Assembly (NCBI GenBank): GCA_023461435.1
Contig: JAEYLC010000040.1
Span: 23,029 to 87,028 of the forward strand
Reading direction: 5' to 3'
DNA: 64,000 nt
From: Bacillota bacterium
GTDB lineage: Bacteria; Bacillota; Clostridia; Christensenellales; SZUA-584
A model generated the notes under the pieces. That model saw nothing but the letters and a program-made list of their open reading frames with translations, did no database searches and was not told the origin of the DNA. This document shows, piece after piece, positions 42,062 through 50,835 of this stretch; within the stretch, counting starts at the first letter, position 1, and each line of letters starts with the position of its first letter. Made by a program: the position numbers and the translations under genes.

Positions 42062-43165
42062 ATGCCTGCAAGAAATACCAGCCGTCCCTCGGGGATGGTT
42101 TACATTATGACGAATTCGAGCGAAAACAACGCGGTCGCCGCGTTCCGCAGAAAAGGCGACGGCACACTCTCGCTGATGAATCTTTACAGCACACGCGGCC
42201 AAGGGACCGGCACTCACGAGGTCTCCGACGCCACGCCCGACGACGGCGTCGATACGCTCGCGTCCCAAGGGTCGCTCGTGCTTTCGGGCGACAGAAATCT
42301 GCTGTTTGCGGTCAATGCGGGCAGCCACAGCATTTCGAGCTTTAAGGTCGCCGAAGACGGTACTCTGGCGCTCGTGGATACCGTTCTCTCGGGCGGTCTG
42401 CAGCCCAACTGCCTCGGTGTTCACCGCGATGTGCTGTACGTGGCGAACGTGGGCGGCCCGGCCAACGGCTTTGCTTCCAATATCTCGGGCTATTACGTGA
42501 GCCGCGAAGGGCGGCTGGCCGGTATCATGGCGTCGTCGCGCCTGCTCAGCACCCAAACCGCCCAGCCCGCGTGCGTGGTTTTCAGCCCGGACGGCAGCCA
42601 ACTGGCCGTCACCGAGCTCACGACCAACCACATCAGCGTGTACCGCATTAACCGCGACGGCACGGCCGCGGGGCCAATGGTGAACGATTCGAGCGGGTCC
42701 GCGCCGTTCGGCGCCGTCTTTCTGCCTTCGGGGCTGCTGCTGGTGGCCGAGGCGGGCGCCAACGCGCTCACGTCTTATTCCCTGTTCTCAAACGGCATGC
42801 TGCGCGTGATCAGCGGCTCGGTGCGCAACGGCCAGATGGCCACCTGCTGGGTCGCACATACGCCAAACGGATCGTTCGCGTACACGTCGAATGCCGGGAG
42901 CGGCACGATCTCGGCGTACCGCCTTGGGGCAAACGGGGAACTCAGCTATTTGGACAGCGTCGGCAGCACGCCGTCCGGCACCGTGATGGGCGTGCCTATC
43001 GATATCGGCGTCAGCCGGGACGGACAGAATTTGTACGCGCTCAACGGCAATCAGGGCTCGATTTCCGTGTTCAGCATCGGCGCGAACGGGCGGCTGTCGC
43101 GCATACAGGTGATCGACCGCATAGAGATACCGAACCTCGGCGCACAGGGGCTCGCGGTGCTGTAG
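42062..43165 (+). CDS. Beta-propeller (lactonase-like) protein
   Basis: About 367 residues of a seven-bladed propeller of the 6-phosphogluconolactonase-like type: repeated blocks of the form NLLFAVNAGSHSISSFKVAEDGTLALVDTV, DVLYVANVGGPA and SFAYTSNAGSGTISAYRLGANGELSYLDSV, one blade each 40-50 residues. There is no signal peptide from the preferred ATG 42062 (GAGGAG 11 bp before). It could be a lactonase or a ligand-binding propeller; catalytic residues cannot be confirmed. Confidence 0.8.
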   Translation: MPARNTSRPSGMVYIMTNSSENNAVAAFRRKGDGTLSLMNLYSTRGQGTGTHEVSDATPDDGVDTLASQGSLVLSGDRNLLFAVNAGSHSISSFKVAEDGTLALVDTVLSGGLQPNCLGVHRDVLYVANVGGPANGFASNISGYYVSREGRLAGIMASSRLLSTQTAQPACVVFSPDGSQLAVTELTTNHISVYRINRDGTAAGPMVNDSSGSAPFGAVFLPSGLLLVAEAGANALTSYSLFSNGMLRVISGSVRNGQMATCWVAHTPNGSFAYTSNAGSGTISAYRLGANGELSYLDSVGSTPSGTVMGVPIDIGVSRDGQNLYALNGNQGSISVFSIGANGRLSRIQVIDRIEIPNLGAQGLAVL

Positions 43166-43248
43166 GATTGAACATGTAATAAGGGCGGCTGACGGCATGG
43201 TTCCGGCGGCTGCCTTTTTTATACCAAATAAATATTGACGTATAGTTC

Positions 43249-43426
43249 TGTAGCGATCGACCCCCGTGTCGATCCGCTTTATGTCCGTAAGGGGCATGCC
43301 CCTTACATTTATGTTGTATAAGTCATTTTTTATAGATCTCCCCTGTTTGTACCCGTATGCGGTGTGTCGATCCGTTCTGCGGGAATAACATTTTCAAAAT
43401 GATCGACACAGGGGTTGATCACTACA
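43249..43426. repeat. 178-bp element with ~26-bp imperfect terminal inverted repeats
   Basis: The left end (43249-43274) and right end (43401-43426) are inverted copies over 26 bp with three mismatches; both contain GTGTCGATC next to an ACCCC block. Inside lies a perfect 20-bp palindrome GTAAGGGGCATGCCCCTTAC (43287-43306). There is no ORF of note. Size, ends and intergenic position fit a MITE-like non-autonomous element. No clear target duplication was found. Confidence 0.65.
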
Positions 43427-43610
43427 TAATGCCACATAGAATAACAAACACAAACAAAAAATCATGCCCCTTCGGAGTAGAGAGCAAATCGACATATCCC
43501 ATTCGGGACACAGGCAGGGGTCTATCGCTGCAAAATGCCATCCCTCGCCCGCTTTATTTTTTTGCGCAAATCCTTTATAATGGGCTTTGAGTTTTTCGGG
43601 AGGACATTTC

Positions 43611-45542
43611 ATGATCGCTCTTTCGCTAAAAGACATTGCCAAAAGCTTCAGCGCCGAATCGGTGCTGAGCGGCGTGACGCTCACGCTCACCGACGAGATG
43701 CGCATGGGGCTCGTCGGCCCCAACGGTGCGGGCAAAACTACGCTGCTGCGCATTATCTGCGGCGAAATCCCCGCCGATTCGGGCACGGTCAGTTTGGGCA
43801 GCGGCGCGGGGTATTTGCGTCAGGAGGTTTCGGAAGGTACGCAGGAGTCCGTTTGGGACACGATGCTGGCCGTTTTTTCTCATGCCTTTGCGCTCGAAAG
43901 CCGCCTTAGAGAGCTTGAGCACGCAATGGAAGACGCCTCGGGCGACGACGCCGCGTGGCAGCGCATATCGCGCGAGTACGAACGCGTCACGCAGGCGTTT
44001 GAAGAGGCGGACGGCTACGGCTACAAGAGCGCTATCAACGGTGTATTAAAGGGCCTCGGCCTTGGCGAAGATGTGTACGGCCGGGCGGTCTGCACGCTCT
44101 CGGGCGGCCAGCGCGCGCGGCTTATGCTCGCAAAGCTGCTGCTCGAAAAGCCGAAGCTCCTGCTGCTCGACGAACCGACCAACCATCTCGATACCGACGC
44201 GGTCACATGGCTTGAAGGCTACCTTCGCGCTTGGCAGGGCGCTGTGCTGATCGTTTCGCACGACCGCTGGTTTCTCGACCAGACATGCACGCACATTGCC
44301 GACCTGCACGGCGGCGTGACGGATATATACATCGGCAACTACACGTCATTCGTGGCGCAGCGCGACGAGAAGCGCCGTTTGGCGCAGAAAGCGTACGAGC
44401 ATAACCAGCGCGAAATCGCGCGCCAGAAAAAGGTGATCGAGCAATACAGAACCTGGGGCAACTCTGGCGGCGGCAAAAACTTCATCAAGATGCACGCGCG
44501 CGAAACGCTGCTCAATAAAATGGAGAAGGTGGACCGTCCCGAGGGCGACCGTGAAAAGATATCGCTGCGTTTGAACACCTCCGCGCGCGGTAGCAGCGAT
44601 GTGCTCGTGATGGAGGATATCGCGCTTCAGTGGCCGGACTCCCTCTCTGCGCTGTTCAGCGGCGTCAATATGCATCTTTACAAGGGCGAACGCGCTGCGC
44701 TCGTCGGCCCGAACGGTATCGGTAAAACCACGCTGCTGCGTATCGCGGCGGACCGGCTGTCTCCCACGGACGGAAGCGTTTCAGTCGGTACGGGCGTATC
44801 CGCCGGGTATTACGATCAGCTGCAGGAGAACCTTGATACAAAGCTGACCGTGATCGAAGAGATGCGCGGCGACTATCCGGGGCTGTCTGACGGCGAGCTC
44901 AGAAACATTCTCGCGTCTTTTCTGTTCTTAGGAGACGATGTCTTCAAGCCGGTCCCGGCGCTTTCGGGCGGTGAGAAAGGGCGGCTCTCGCTGTTAAAAC
45001 TGATGCTCGGGCAGGACAATCTGCTGCTGCTCGACGAGCCGACGAACCATCTCGATATGGACAGCCGCGAAATGCTCGAAGACGCGCTGTGCAGCTTCGA
45101 CGGCACCGTGCTCTTTGTGAGCCACGACCGCTATTTCATCAATAAGATCGCCACACGCGTGCTCGAGCTCAAAGATAACGCGCTGTCTTCGTTTGCCGGC
45201 AACTGGAGCGATTATCTGGCCGCGCTCGAAAAAATGAACGCGCCGCAGCCTGCCGAAGACCCGGGCATCACCAAAACCGCTGCGGCAAAACAGAAAAGGG
45301 CCGAAAAGGAAAAGGAGTTGTCTGCGCGGGAAGCAAAAAAGCGCATCGCTCAACTTGAGAGCAGCATCGAAGACGCCGAACGGCGCCTCGCTGAAATTGA
45401 AGCGCAGTTGGCCGATTCAACAGCGCTGGATTCGGAGCGCATCGCCGTGCTCTCGGAGGACTACGCACGGCAGCAGGAAGCGGTGGAAGCGCTGATGAAT
45501 GAGTGGGAAAGCGCCCATGATCACGCCATAACAATCCAGTAA
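43611..45542 (+). CDS. ABC-F family ATPase (ribosome-associated)
   Basis: A 643-residue protein with two ABC ATPase domains and no membrane helix: Walker A GPNGAGKTT (about 37-45) and GPNGIGKTT (about 365); signature LSGGQRARLML and LSGGEKGRLSLL; Walker B LLLLDEPTNHLD in both. A linker of ~80 residues joins the domains (the P-site tRNA interacting motif of ABC-F). A C-terminal coiled coil follows (about 555-640; KRAEKEKELSAREAKKRIAQLESSIEDAERRL). GGGAGGA places the start at ATG 43611. ABC-F proteins protect or rescue ribosomes; without the right motif data I cannot call antibiotic resistance. Confidence 0.9.
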   Translation: MIALSLKDIAKSFSAESVLSGVTLTLTDEMRMGLVGPNGAGKTTLLRIICGEIPADSGTVSLGSGAGYLRQEVSEGTQESVWDTMLAVFSHAFALESRLRELEHAMEDASGDDAAWQRISREYERVTQAFEEADGYGYKSAINGVLKGLGLGEDVYGRAVCTLSGGQRARLMLAKLLLEKPKLLLLDEPTNHLDTDAVTWLEGYLRAWQGAVLIVSHDRWFLDQTCTHIADLHGGVTDIYIGNYTSFVAQRDEKRRLAQKAYEHNQREIARQKKVIEQYRTWGNSGGGKNFIKMHARETLLNKMEKVDRPEGDREKISLRLNTSARGSSDVLVMEDIALQWPDSLSALFSGVNMHLYKGERAALVGPNGIGKTTLLRIAADRLSPTDGSVSVGTGVSAGYYDQLQENLDTKLTVIEEMRGDYPGLSDGELRNILASFLFLGDDVFKPVPALSGGEKGRLSLLKLMLGQDNLLLLDEPTNHLDMDSREMLEDALCSFDGTVLFVSHDRYFINKIATRVLELKDNALSSFAGNWSDYLAALEKMNAPQPAEDPGITKTAAAKQKRAEKEKELSAREAKKRIAQLESSIEDAERRLAEIEAQLADSTALDSERIAVLSEDYARQQEAVEALMNEWESAHDHAITIQ

Positions 45543-45654
45543 TTCTTTATATTACTAAATGTCATACAAATTTAATATTTATTTTTTTGTAACGTCATAA
45601 GTTTTTTTTTAAAATTATTCATGACTATTCACTTTTTCTGCATATTCCGACAGA

Positions 45655-45697
45655 ATCGGTTGATTATTTTTCTTTTTCGGTTGATTATTTTTTGATC
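45655..45697. repeat. Direct repeat, TCGGTTGATTATTTTT, two copies
   Basis: The 16-base sequence occurs at about 45656 and again 21 bp later. It sits just after the end of spmB (minus) and close to the ABC-F stop, in a T-rich region. It may be a terminator area without a hairpin or the remains of a duplication. Confidence 0.4.
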
Positions 45698-46226
45698 ATC
45701 CAAAAAAAATTTTGCAAACCGTCACGCTGGTCAAGAGTCCCGCGAGCTCAGAAATAAGCGCCACAGGTATGGTATAGCGTGTCTTCTTAATACCCACGCT
45801 TCCGAAATAGAGCGCCGTGGTGTAAAAGAGCGTTTCGGACGATCCCATCATGGTGCTGGAAACCCGGCCGATAAAGCTGTCCGGCCCGTAGCGCGAGAGC
45901 ATGGTTGTGAGCATGCCGAGGGAAGCGCTGCCCGAAAACGGGCGCATCAGCGCGAGCGGCAATACCTCGGGCGGAATACCGATCGGTTTGAGCAGCGGCG
46001 ATAAAGCAGCCGCGATATAATCAAAGCTTCCCGAAGCGGTAAAAATCTGAATCGCAAATATAAAGCCGACCACATACGGCAAAATACGTATCACCGTTGT
46101 CAATCCCTGTTTCGCGCCGCGGATAAACGCTTCATATACGGGTACCTTTTTGGCAAGCCCAAAAACCACGATAGCCGCGATGAATAGCGGCACAAACAGC
46201 GCCGATATGCTTGTCATCAACTCCAT
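45696..46226 (-). CDS. spmB: Spore maturation protein B
   Basis: A 176-residue membrane protein from ATG 46226 (AGAGGATAAAG upstream). It has the SpmB pattern PVYEAFIRGAKQGLTTVIRILPYVVGFIFAIQIF, PLALMRPFSGSASLGMLTTMLSRYGPDSFIGRVSSTMMGSSETLFYTTALYFGSVGIKKTRYTI. SpmA and SpmB are needed for full dehydration of the spore core. The gene overlaps spmA by 10 bp. It marks the organism as an endospore former. Confidence 0.93.
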   Translation of the reverse strand: MELMTSISALFVPLFIAAIVVFGLAKKVPVYEAFIRGAKQGLTTVIRILPYVVGFIFAIQIFTASGSFDYIAAALSPLLKPIGIPPEVLPLALMRPFSGSASLGMLTTMLSRYGPDSFIGRVSSTMMGSSETLFYTTALYFGSVGIKKTRYTIPVALISELAGLLTSVTVCKIFFG

Positions 46227-46801
46227 CGCTTTATCCTCTGCCATATCTTCCCGACGATCACAGCCAACGCTGTGGTCGAGGCGGTCGTTATCAGCGACGT
46301 CAGCACGATCTCGGCGGGCGCGACGCTGCCCGCCGCGCTCCGAAGCGCGATCACCGTCAGCGGCAGCAGCTGCACAGACGCCGCATTGATGATCAGCAGC
46401 ATGCACATCGCGTCAGACGCCACATTTTTGTTCTTATTCAATTCCTGCAGTTCTTTCATCGCTTTGAGCCCAAAAGGCGTGGCCGCATTGCCCATACCGA
46501 GCACATTCGCAACGATGTTGAGCGTGATATAGCCGCTTGCTTCGCTGTCCGGCGGCACATGAGGAAACAGCCAGCGGATCACGCCGCGCATGCGTTTGGC
46601 AAGCGCTTCAATAAGCCCCGCTTCCTTGGCGACATTGAGTATGCCGAGCCACAGCGCGTACGCGCCGATGAGGCTGATGCAGAGCAGCCCCGCCTCTTTG
46701 GCCCCCTCAATCGCCGCGTCTCCTACAGCCTGCGCATGCCCTGTCGCGACCCCTACCACCGTACCGATAACAATCAAAAACGCCCATATATAATTGATCA
46801 T
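46217..46801 (-). CDS. spmA: Spore maturation protein A
   Basis: A 194-residue membrane protein of the nucleoside-recognition (Gate) family: MINYIWAFLIVIGTVVGVATG, GILNVAKEAGLIEALAKRMRGVIRWLFPHVP, ITLNIVANVLGMGNAATPFGLKAMKELQ, and MLLIINAASVQLLPLTVIALRSA. It acts with SpmB in the spore coat/cortex stage. It is first in the pair, with a divergent abrB-like gene upstream. Confidence 0.93.
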   Translation of the reverse strand: MINYIWAFLIVIGTVVGVATGHAQAVGDAAIEGAKEAGLLCISLIGAYALWLGILNVAKEAGLIEALAKRMRGVIRWLFPHVPPDSEASGYITLNIVANVLGMGNAATPFGLKAMKELQELNKNKNVASDAMCMLLIINAASVQLLPLTVIALRSAAGSVAPAEIVLTSLITTASTTALAVIVGKIWQRIKRWS

Positions 46802-46894
46802 TTCTTTACTCCGATAGCTATATCATGTATACTTATATCATATATATTCAATTGTGAACGTTTTATTAATGGTGTAATTTTTATTGCAAAAAGG

Positions 46895-46924
46895 TTGACA
46901 TATGGACGCTATATTTGTTATATT
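46895..46924 (+). promoter_or_regulatory. abrB-like gene promoter
   Basis: TTGACA (46895-46900) and TATATT (46919-46924) with an 18-bp spacer, in very AT-rich DNA. The repeated ATATT/TATAT sequence nearby is a typical AbrB-type binding environment (no strict consensus). Confidence 0.6.
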
Positions 46925-46979
46925 TTGATATATTGTAACACTAAATATATTATATTAAATCAATTGGGAGATGAAAAAA

Positions 46980-47222
46980 ATGAAATCAACAGGAATCGTC
47001 AGAAAAGTGGACTCGCTTGGCCGTATTGTGCTGCCGATCGAACTCAGAAGAGTCATGGGAATCGACATCAAAGATCCTATCGAGATCTTTGTGGACGACA
47101 GCCACATCGTGCTTGGCAAATACCAGCCCGCCTGTATTTTCTGTGAAAGCGTCACTGGCGTCACAGAATTCAAGGGCGCAAAGGTTTGCAACGAGTGCAT
47201 GTCGAAGCTCGGCCTTAAGTAA
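46980..47222 (+). CDS. abrB: AbrB/SpoVT-family transition regulator
   Basis: An 80-residue swapped-hairpin DNA-binding protein: STGIVRKVDSLGRIVLPIELRRVMGIDIKDPIEIFVDDSHIVL. The C-terminal part adds CIFCES and CNECMSK, a CxxC...CxxC pair that suggests a zinc site, common in clostridial AbrB. GGGAG at 46966-46970 favours ATG 46980 over 46971. It is a global regulator in the transition to stationary phase and sporulation in Firmicutes. It lies beside rsmI and trmN6, as in Bacillus. Confidence 0.9.
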   Translation: MKSTGIVRKVDSLGRIVLPIELRRVMGIDIKDPIEIFVDDSHIVLGKYQPACIFCESVTGVTEFKGAKVCNECMSKLGLK

Positions 47223-47233
47223 GTCAAAAAAAC

Positions 47234-48043
47234 TTACAAAGACAATCGGTAAGCTCTGTTCTTACTGATACCAAATTTCTCGGATGCCGCTTTCGCGGCA
47301 TCTTTTTTTGTCATTCCGGAGGCGAGCAGCTTTGCGATCTCTTTTTCGATATCACCGTCGCTGATTTCGTCTGTCAGTTCTTCTTCGGCTGCGTCCACAA
47401 CGAGCACATACTCGCCCTTGATGTCGCCGTTGAATTCACGGACAGCCTGATCGATCGTTCCGCTGAAAACGCGCTCATGAAGCTTTGTGAGCTCTTTTGC
47501 GACCACGATGTGCCGTTGCTCCCCCAACAGGTCAAGCATGGCACTGAGCGTCTCGTGCAGCGCGTGAGGGCTTTCATAAATCACGGCGGGCATTGTGAGG
47601 TCCTTTAGCTGCTCAATCTGCTTTTTGCGCTCCCCCGCTTTTTTGGAAAAGAACCCGAGGAAGCAAAACGGCCCGCCAATGCCCGAGAGCGTCACGGCGG
47701 TCACGGCCGCGCACGGGCCCGGCACCGACGTGACGGGCAGCCCCATCTCGACCGCTTCCCTCACGAGCACCGCGCCGGGGTCGGATATGAGCGGAGTGCC
47801 CGCGTCCGACACGAGCGCGATATTGCGCCCCTCTTTGAGCTCGCTTAATATGAACGCGCGCTTTTCCTCGCTGCTGTGCTCATGAAAGCTCACGCACCGC
47901 GTTTTGATATCATAGTGTGTGAGCAGCTTCCGCGTATGGCGCGTGTCTTCCGCCGCGATAGTGTCCGCTTCTTTGAGCACGCGCAGCGCGCGCAGCGTGA
48001 TGTCCTCCAGGTTGCCTATGGGCGTGGCGACGATATAGAGCAA
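47234..48043 (-). CDS. rsmI: 16S rRNA (cytidine(1402)-2'-O)-methyltransferase
   Basis: A 269-residue tetrapyrrole-methylase-fold enzyme: MLYIVATPIGNLEDITLRALRVLKEADTIAAEDTRHTRKLL, LVSDAGTPLISDPGAVLVREA, and FLGFFSKKAGERKKQIEQL (loop P). It methylates C1402 of 16S rRNA. It overlaps trmN6 upstream by 28 bp, so it is coupled. Convergent with abrB. Confidence 0.95.
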   Translation of the reverse strand: MLYIVATPIGNLEDITLRALRVLKEADTIAAEDTRHTRKLLTHYDIKTRCVSFHEHSSEEKRAFILSELKEGRNIALVSDAGTPLISDPGAVLVREAVEMGLPVTSVPGPCAAVTAVTLSGIGGPFCFLGFFSKKAGERKKQIEQLKDLTMPAVIYESPHALHETLSAMLDLLGEQRHIVVAKELTKLHERVFSGTIDQAVREFNGDIKGEYVLVVDAAEEELTDEISDGDIEKEIAKLLASGMTKKDAAKAASEKFGISKNRAYRLSL

Positions 48044-48780
48044 GGTTTTTCCTCCCCGATGCGGTAGATTTTCTTAAGCTCCTGCGTGTATGTGCCGTCC
48101 TTTTCATAGACGGCGAGCGTCGGCGCGAACTTGACGCCCGTATGCGCGCCCGCGCGCCCTTCCACAAGCGCGAAATTGGGTGCTTTGTCGATCTGCGGCG
48201 CCACGAGACGGATGCGCTTGGGCTCGATTCTTTTGGCCCGCATACAGTCCATCAGCTCCGCAAACCGCTCGACGCGGTAAATCATGAACATGCGGCCGCC
48301 CGTGCGCAGCAGCTTCGCCGCCGCGCCCACCGCGTCGTCGAGCGTGCACTTGATCTCGCGCTTGGCGATGCTCACATGCTCGCTGCCGTTATCCTTGCCC
48401 GCATCGGCCTTTTCATACGGTGGGTTGCACACCACCGCATCCACGCCGTGCGGCACGTATTTTCTTGCGTCTTTCAAATCGCCGCAGATGATGTTGATGC
48501 GGTCCTGCAGCTTGTTGACCGCGACGCTCCTTTGCGCCATGTCCGCGATCTCGCGCTGTATCTCGATACCGGTCACATGGATATCGGGCCGCCGCGCGCA
48601 CATCAGCAGCGGGATGATGCCGCAGCCCGTGCCGAAATCCACCACATGCTGCCCCGCCGACACGTCCGCGAAATCTGCGAGCAGCACCGCGTCCGTTCCA
48701 AACGAGAAGTACTCCGGGTTTTGTATGATCATATAACCGTTTTGCAGATCTTCGATTCTTTCACCGGGCTTTAACTGCAT
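48016..48780 (-). CDS. trmN6: tRNA(1)(Val) adenine-37 N6-methyltransferase-like
   Basis: A 254-residue methyltransferase: LKPGERIEDLQNGYMIIQNPEYFSFGTDAVLLADFADV, VVDFGTGCGIIPLLMCARRPD (SAM site) and the catalytic AVVCNPPYEKADAG (NPPY). It methylates N6 of adenine 37 in tRNA(Val) in E. coli; the same gene in Bacillus (yabB) lies next to rsmI and abrB as here. Confidence 0.9.
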   Translation of the reverse strand: MQLKPGERIEDLQNGYMIIQNPEYFSFGTDAVLLADFADVSAGQHVVDFGTGCGIIPLLMCARRPDIHVTGIEIQREIADMAQRSVAVNKLQDRINIICGDLKDARKYVPHGVDAVVCNPPYEKADAGKDNGSEHVSIAKREIKCTLDDAVGAAAKLLRTGGRMFMIYRVERFAELMDCMRAKRIEPKRIRLVAPQIDKAPNFALVEGRAGAHTGVKFAPTLAVYEKDGTYTQELKKIYRIGEEKPCSISSPRP

Positions 48781-48900
48781 AAAAACCCTCCGGCGCTTTT
48801 TGGTTCATTATACCACGGATGCCGCCGCACTAAAAAGTGTCCCGCGCAGGTTTGTTCTTGCCGCATCTTCTTCAATCAGCGGTTCTCAGTTAATTAACTC

Positions 48901-48929
48901 TTTACTATTTTAGCGCGCTAAATTATAAT
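48901..48929 (+). promoter_or_regulatory. Amino-acid ABC promoter with palindromic operator in the spacer
   Basis: TTTACT (48901-48906) and TATAAT (48924-48929) with a 17-bp spacer. The spacer contains the perfect 14-bp palindrome TTTAGCGCGCTAAA (48909-48922), which would place a repressor dimer between the two boxes. No candidate repressor is adjacent. Confidence 0.65.
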
Positions 48930-48973
48930 TTGCTGTGTACAACAATTTTATTATATCTATAGGAGGAAAACCA

Positions 48974-49873
48974 ATGAAAAAGTTACTGACAGCCGTATTG
49001 GCTTTGATGCTGGTCCTGAGCTTTGCGGCGTGCGCTGCGCCCGCGCCTTCGGCTACTACTTCCGCATCCGAATCGCCTTCGGTTTCGCAGGAACCGTCCG
49101 AATCGCCCTCGGAATCCGCACCGGCTGAAACGTCGGAAGCTGCCGATCAGTCCTGGCAGGCCATTGAAGACAAGGGATCGTTCACTCTCGGTTTCGATCA
49201 GGCTTTCCCGCCCATGGGCTTCAAAGATGAAAACGGCGATTTTGTCGGTTTCGACATCGATATGGCCAAAGAAGTCGCTTCGCGCCTCGGCTTAGAGCTC
49301 AATCTCCAGCCGGTCAATTGGGACACAAAATCGGTGGAGCTCAGCGGCGGCAACATCGACGTCATATGGAACGGCCTGACGATCAACGACGACAATAAAA
49401 AGGACATGCTGTTCTCCGACCCGTACATGAACAACCGCCAGATCATTGTGGTCGCTGCGGATTCGGATATCAACACAATCGCCGATCTCGCGGGCAAGGT
49501 TGTCGCGGCGCAGATTGATTCAAGCGGACTCGCGGCTATCGAAGCGCAGCCCGACGTGAAAGCGACGTTTGCCGACCTGATTCAGGCACCCGATTACGTG
49601 GAAGCGTTCATGGAGCTTAAACAGGGGACTATTGACGCGGTTGTTGTGGACGAAATCTTCGGACGGTATCACATTGCACAGGAAAACGCGGCTGATACCT
49701 ACAGAGTGCTCGATGAGAGCTTGGGCGATGAGCAGTACGGCATCGGCTTCAGAACAGGAGACCAGGCTTTCAGAGACAAGATTCAGGAGACCCTCAATGC
49801 GATGATCGCTGACGGCAAAGCCGCTGAGATCTCTCAGAAATGGTTTGGCGAAAACATCGTTATCGGCGGCTAA
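48974..49873 (+). CDS. Polar amino-acid ABC transporter substrate-binding lipoprotein
   Basis: A 299-residue lipoprotein: lipobox LSFAAC, a Ser/Pro/Glu-rich linker (residues ~22-60), and an SBP_bac_3 domain (WQAIEDKGSFTLGFDQAFPPMGFKDENGDFVGFDIDMAKEVASRLGLELNLQPVNWDTKSVELSGGNIDVIWNGLTI). The pattern matches cysteine/cystine or glutamine binders. AGGAGG precedes ATG 48974. Permease and ATPase genes follow after 290 bp containing hairpins and a repeat element. Confidence 0.92.
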   Translation: MKKLLTAVLALMLVLSFAACAAPAPSATTSASESPSVSQEPSESPSESAPAETSEAADQSWQAIEDKGSFTLGFDQAFPPMGFKDENGDFVGFDIDMAKEVASRLGLELNLQPVNWDTKSVELSGGNIDVIWNGLTINDDNKKDMLFSDPYMNNRQIIVVAADSDINTIADLAGKVVAAQIDSSGLAAIEAQPDVKATFADLIQAPDYVEAFMELKQGTIDAVVVDEIFGRYHIAQENAADTYRVLDESLGDEQYGIGFRTGDQAFRDKIQETLNAMIADGKAAEISQKWFGENIVIGG

Positions 49874-50163
49874 TTGAGGCGTTAAGCAGGCAGGATTTTA
49901 AGTCTGCCTCCAGATGCTAGCAAAATTACTATTGTCATTTCGAGTGAGCGTTAGCGATTGACTACGCAGTGGAGCGAAATCCCATGTTTAAAGCGTTTTA
50001 CCATGGGATGCGATCCACTTTCGTAGTCTCGTCGCTACGCTCCTCAGCATGACAGATATGGGTGTTAAGTTTAGGCAGACTTTCTAAGCCTATCTGCCTT
50101 TATTGATTTTGCAGACGTTTTTCTATGGAGAAGCGTCTGCAAAACCATTAACGGGAGCTGCAT
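49874..50163. other. Intergenic stretch between ABC SBP and permease, with stem-loops and repeat element
   Basis: The gap holds several hairpin candidates: AGGCAG/CTGCCT at 49888-49909, AGGCAGA/TCTGCCT around 50070-50100, and TTTTGCAGACG/CGTCTGCAAAA (50107-50117 with 50134-50144), plus the 122-bp inverted-repeat element at 49933-50054. Stem-loops here probably let the binding protein be made in excess over the permease and ATPase, a known arrangement in amino-acid ABC operons. Confidence 0.6.
49933..50054. repeat. 122-bp hairpin repeat element with TGTCAT ends
   Basis: The two arms (about 49933-49986 and 50002-50054) are imperfect inverted copies over about 53 bp around the centre CCCATG...CATGGG, and the ends are TGTCAT and ATGACA. 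It is a MITE- or REP-like element of the kind with ends TGTCATT..GAGCG common in Firmicutes genomes. No ORF. Confidence 0.75.
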
Positions 50164-50826
50164 ATGGAATTTTTTCAGGACTTCAACAAATTGGGAAGTC
50201 TGCTGACGCAGATGTTCAGCGGTTCATTGGTGACGCTTGAAATATGGGCGCTGACGCTGCTGTTTGCTCTTCCCTTGGGGCTGCTTATTTGCCAGATGCG
50301 CCTCTCTAAAAACATAGTGCTCCGGGGAATTTCCAAAGCATATATCTTCTATTTCCGGGGAACACCTTTAATGCTTCAGCTGCTGTTCATGTTTTTTGGC
50401 GTTCCGCTGCTGCTGCACATCAAGTTCGACAGAACGTTTGCGGCTGTGCTGGCATTTTTATTGAACTATGCCGCCTATTTCGCGGAAATATACCGCGGGG
50501 GCATACAGTCTATCCCCAAAGGGCAGTACGAAGCCGCGCATGTGCTCGGCCTTTCGGGCAAAGTAACGTTTACGAAAATCATACTGCCGCAGGTGGTTAA
50601 GCGCATACTGCCGCCCATGGGCAACGAAATTATCACGCTGGTGAAAGACACAGCGCTTGTGTATGCCATCGCGATCAACGAGCTTTTGATGGAAGCCAAG
50701 ATCGTCGTGATGCGCGAAAGCACGATCATCCCGTTCGTCGTCGCCGCGATATTCTATCTGATCATGACGGGGCTGCTCACAAAGCTTTTGAGTGTCCTAG
50801 AACGCAAATTCGCTTATTACAGGTAG
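50164..50826 (+). CDS. Polar amino-acid ABC transporter permease
   Basis: A 220-residue membrane protein with about five helices and the family EAA loop (GQYEAAHVLGLSGKVTFTKIILPQVVKRILPPMGNEIITLVKDTALVYAIAI). It is the translocation channel; homodimer in this two-gene arrangement. Belongs with the SBP upstream and ATPase downstream. Confidence 0.93.
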   Translation: MEFFQDFNKLGSLLTQMFSGSLVTLEIWALTLLFALPLGLLICQMRLSKNIVLRGISKAYIFYFRGTPLMLQLLFMFFGVPLLLHIKFDRTFAAVLAFLLNYAAYFAEIYRGGIQSIPKGQYEAAHVLGLSGKVTFTKIILPQVVKRILPPMGNEIITLVKDTALVYAIAINELLMEAKIVVMRESTIIPFVVAAIFYLIMTGLLTKLLSVLERKFAYYR

Positions 50827-50835
50827 GTATAAGAT

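Noticed and set aside
43181..43222. Terminator after the beta-propeller gene
   Set aside because: A T-run follows a GC-rich stretch, but only 4-bp stems can be formed, so I did not annotate it.
46211..47146. 311-codon plus-strand ORF
   Set aside because: Covers spmA in antisense, the intergenic region and abrB in another frame; composition is a shadow of these genes.
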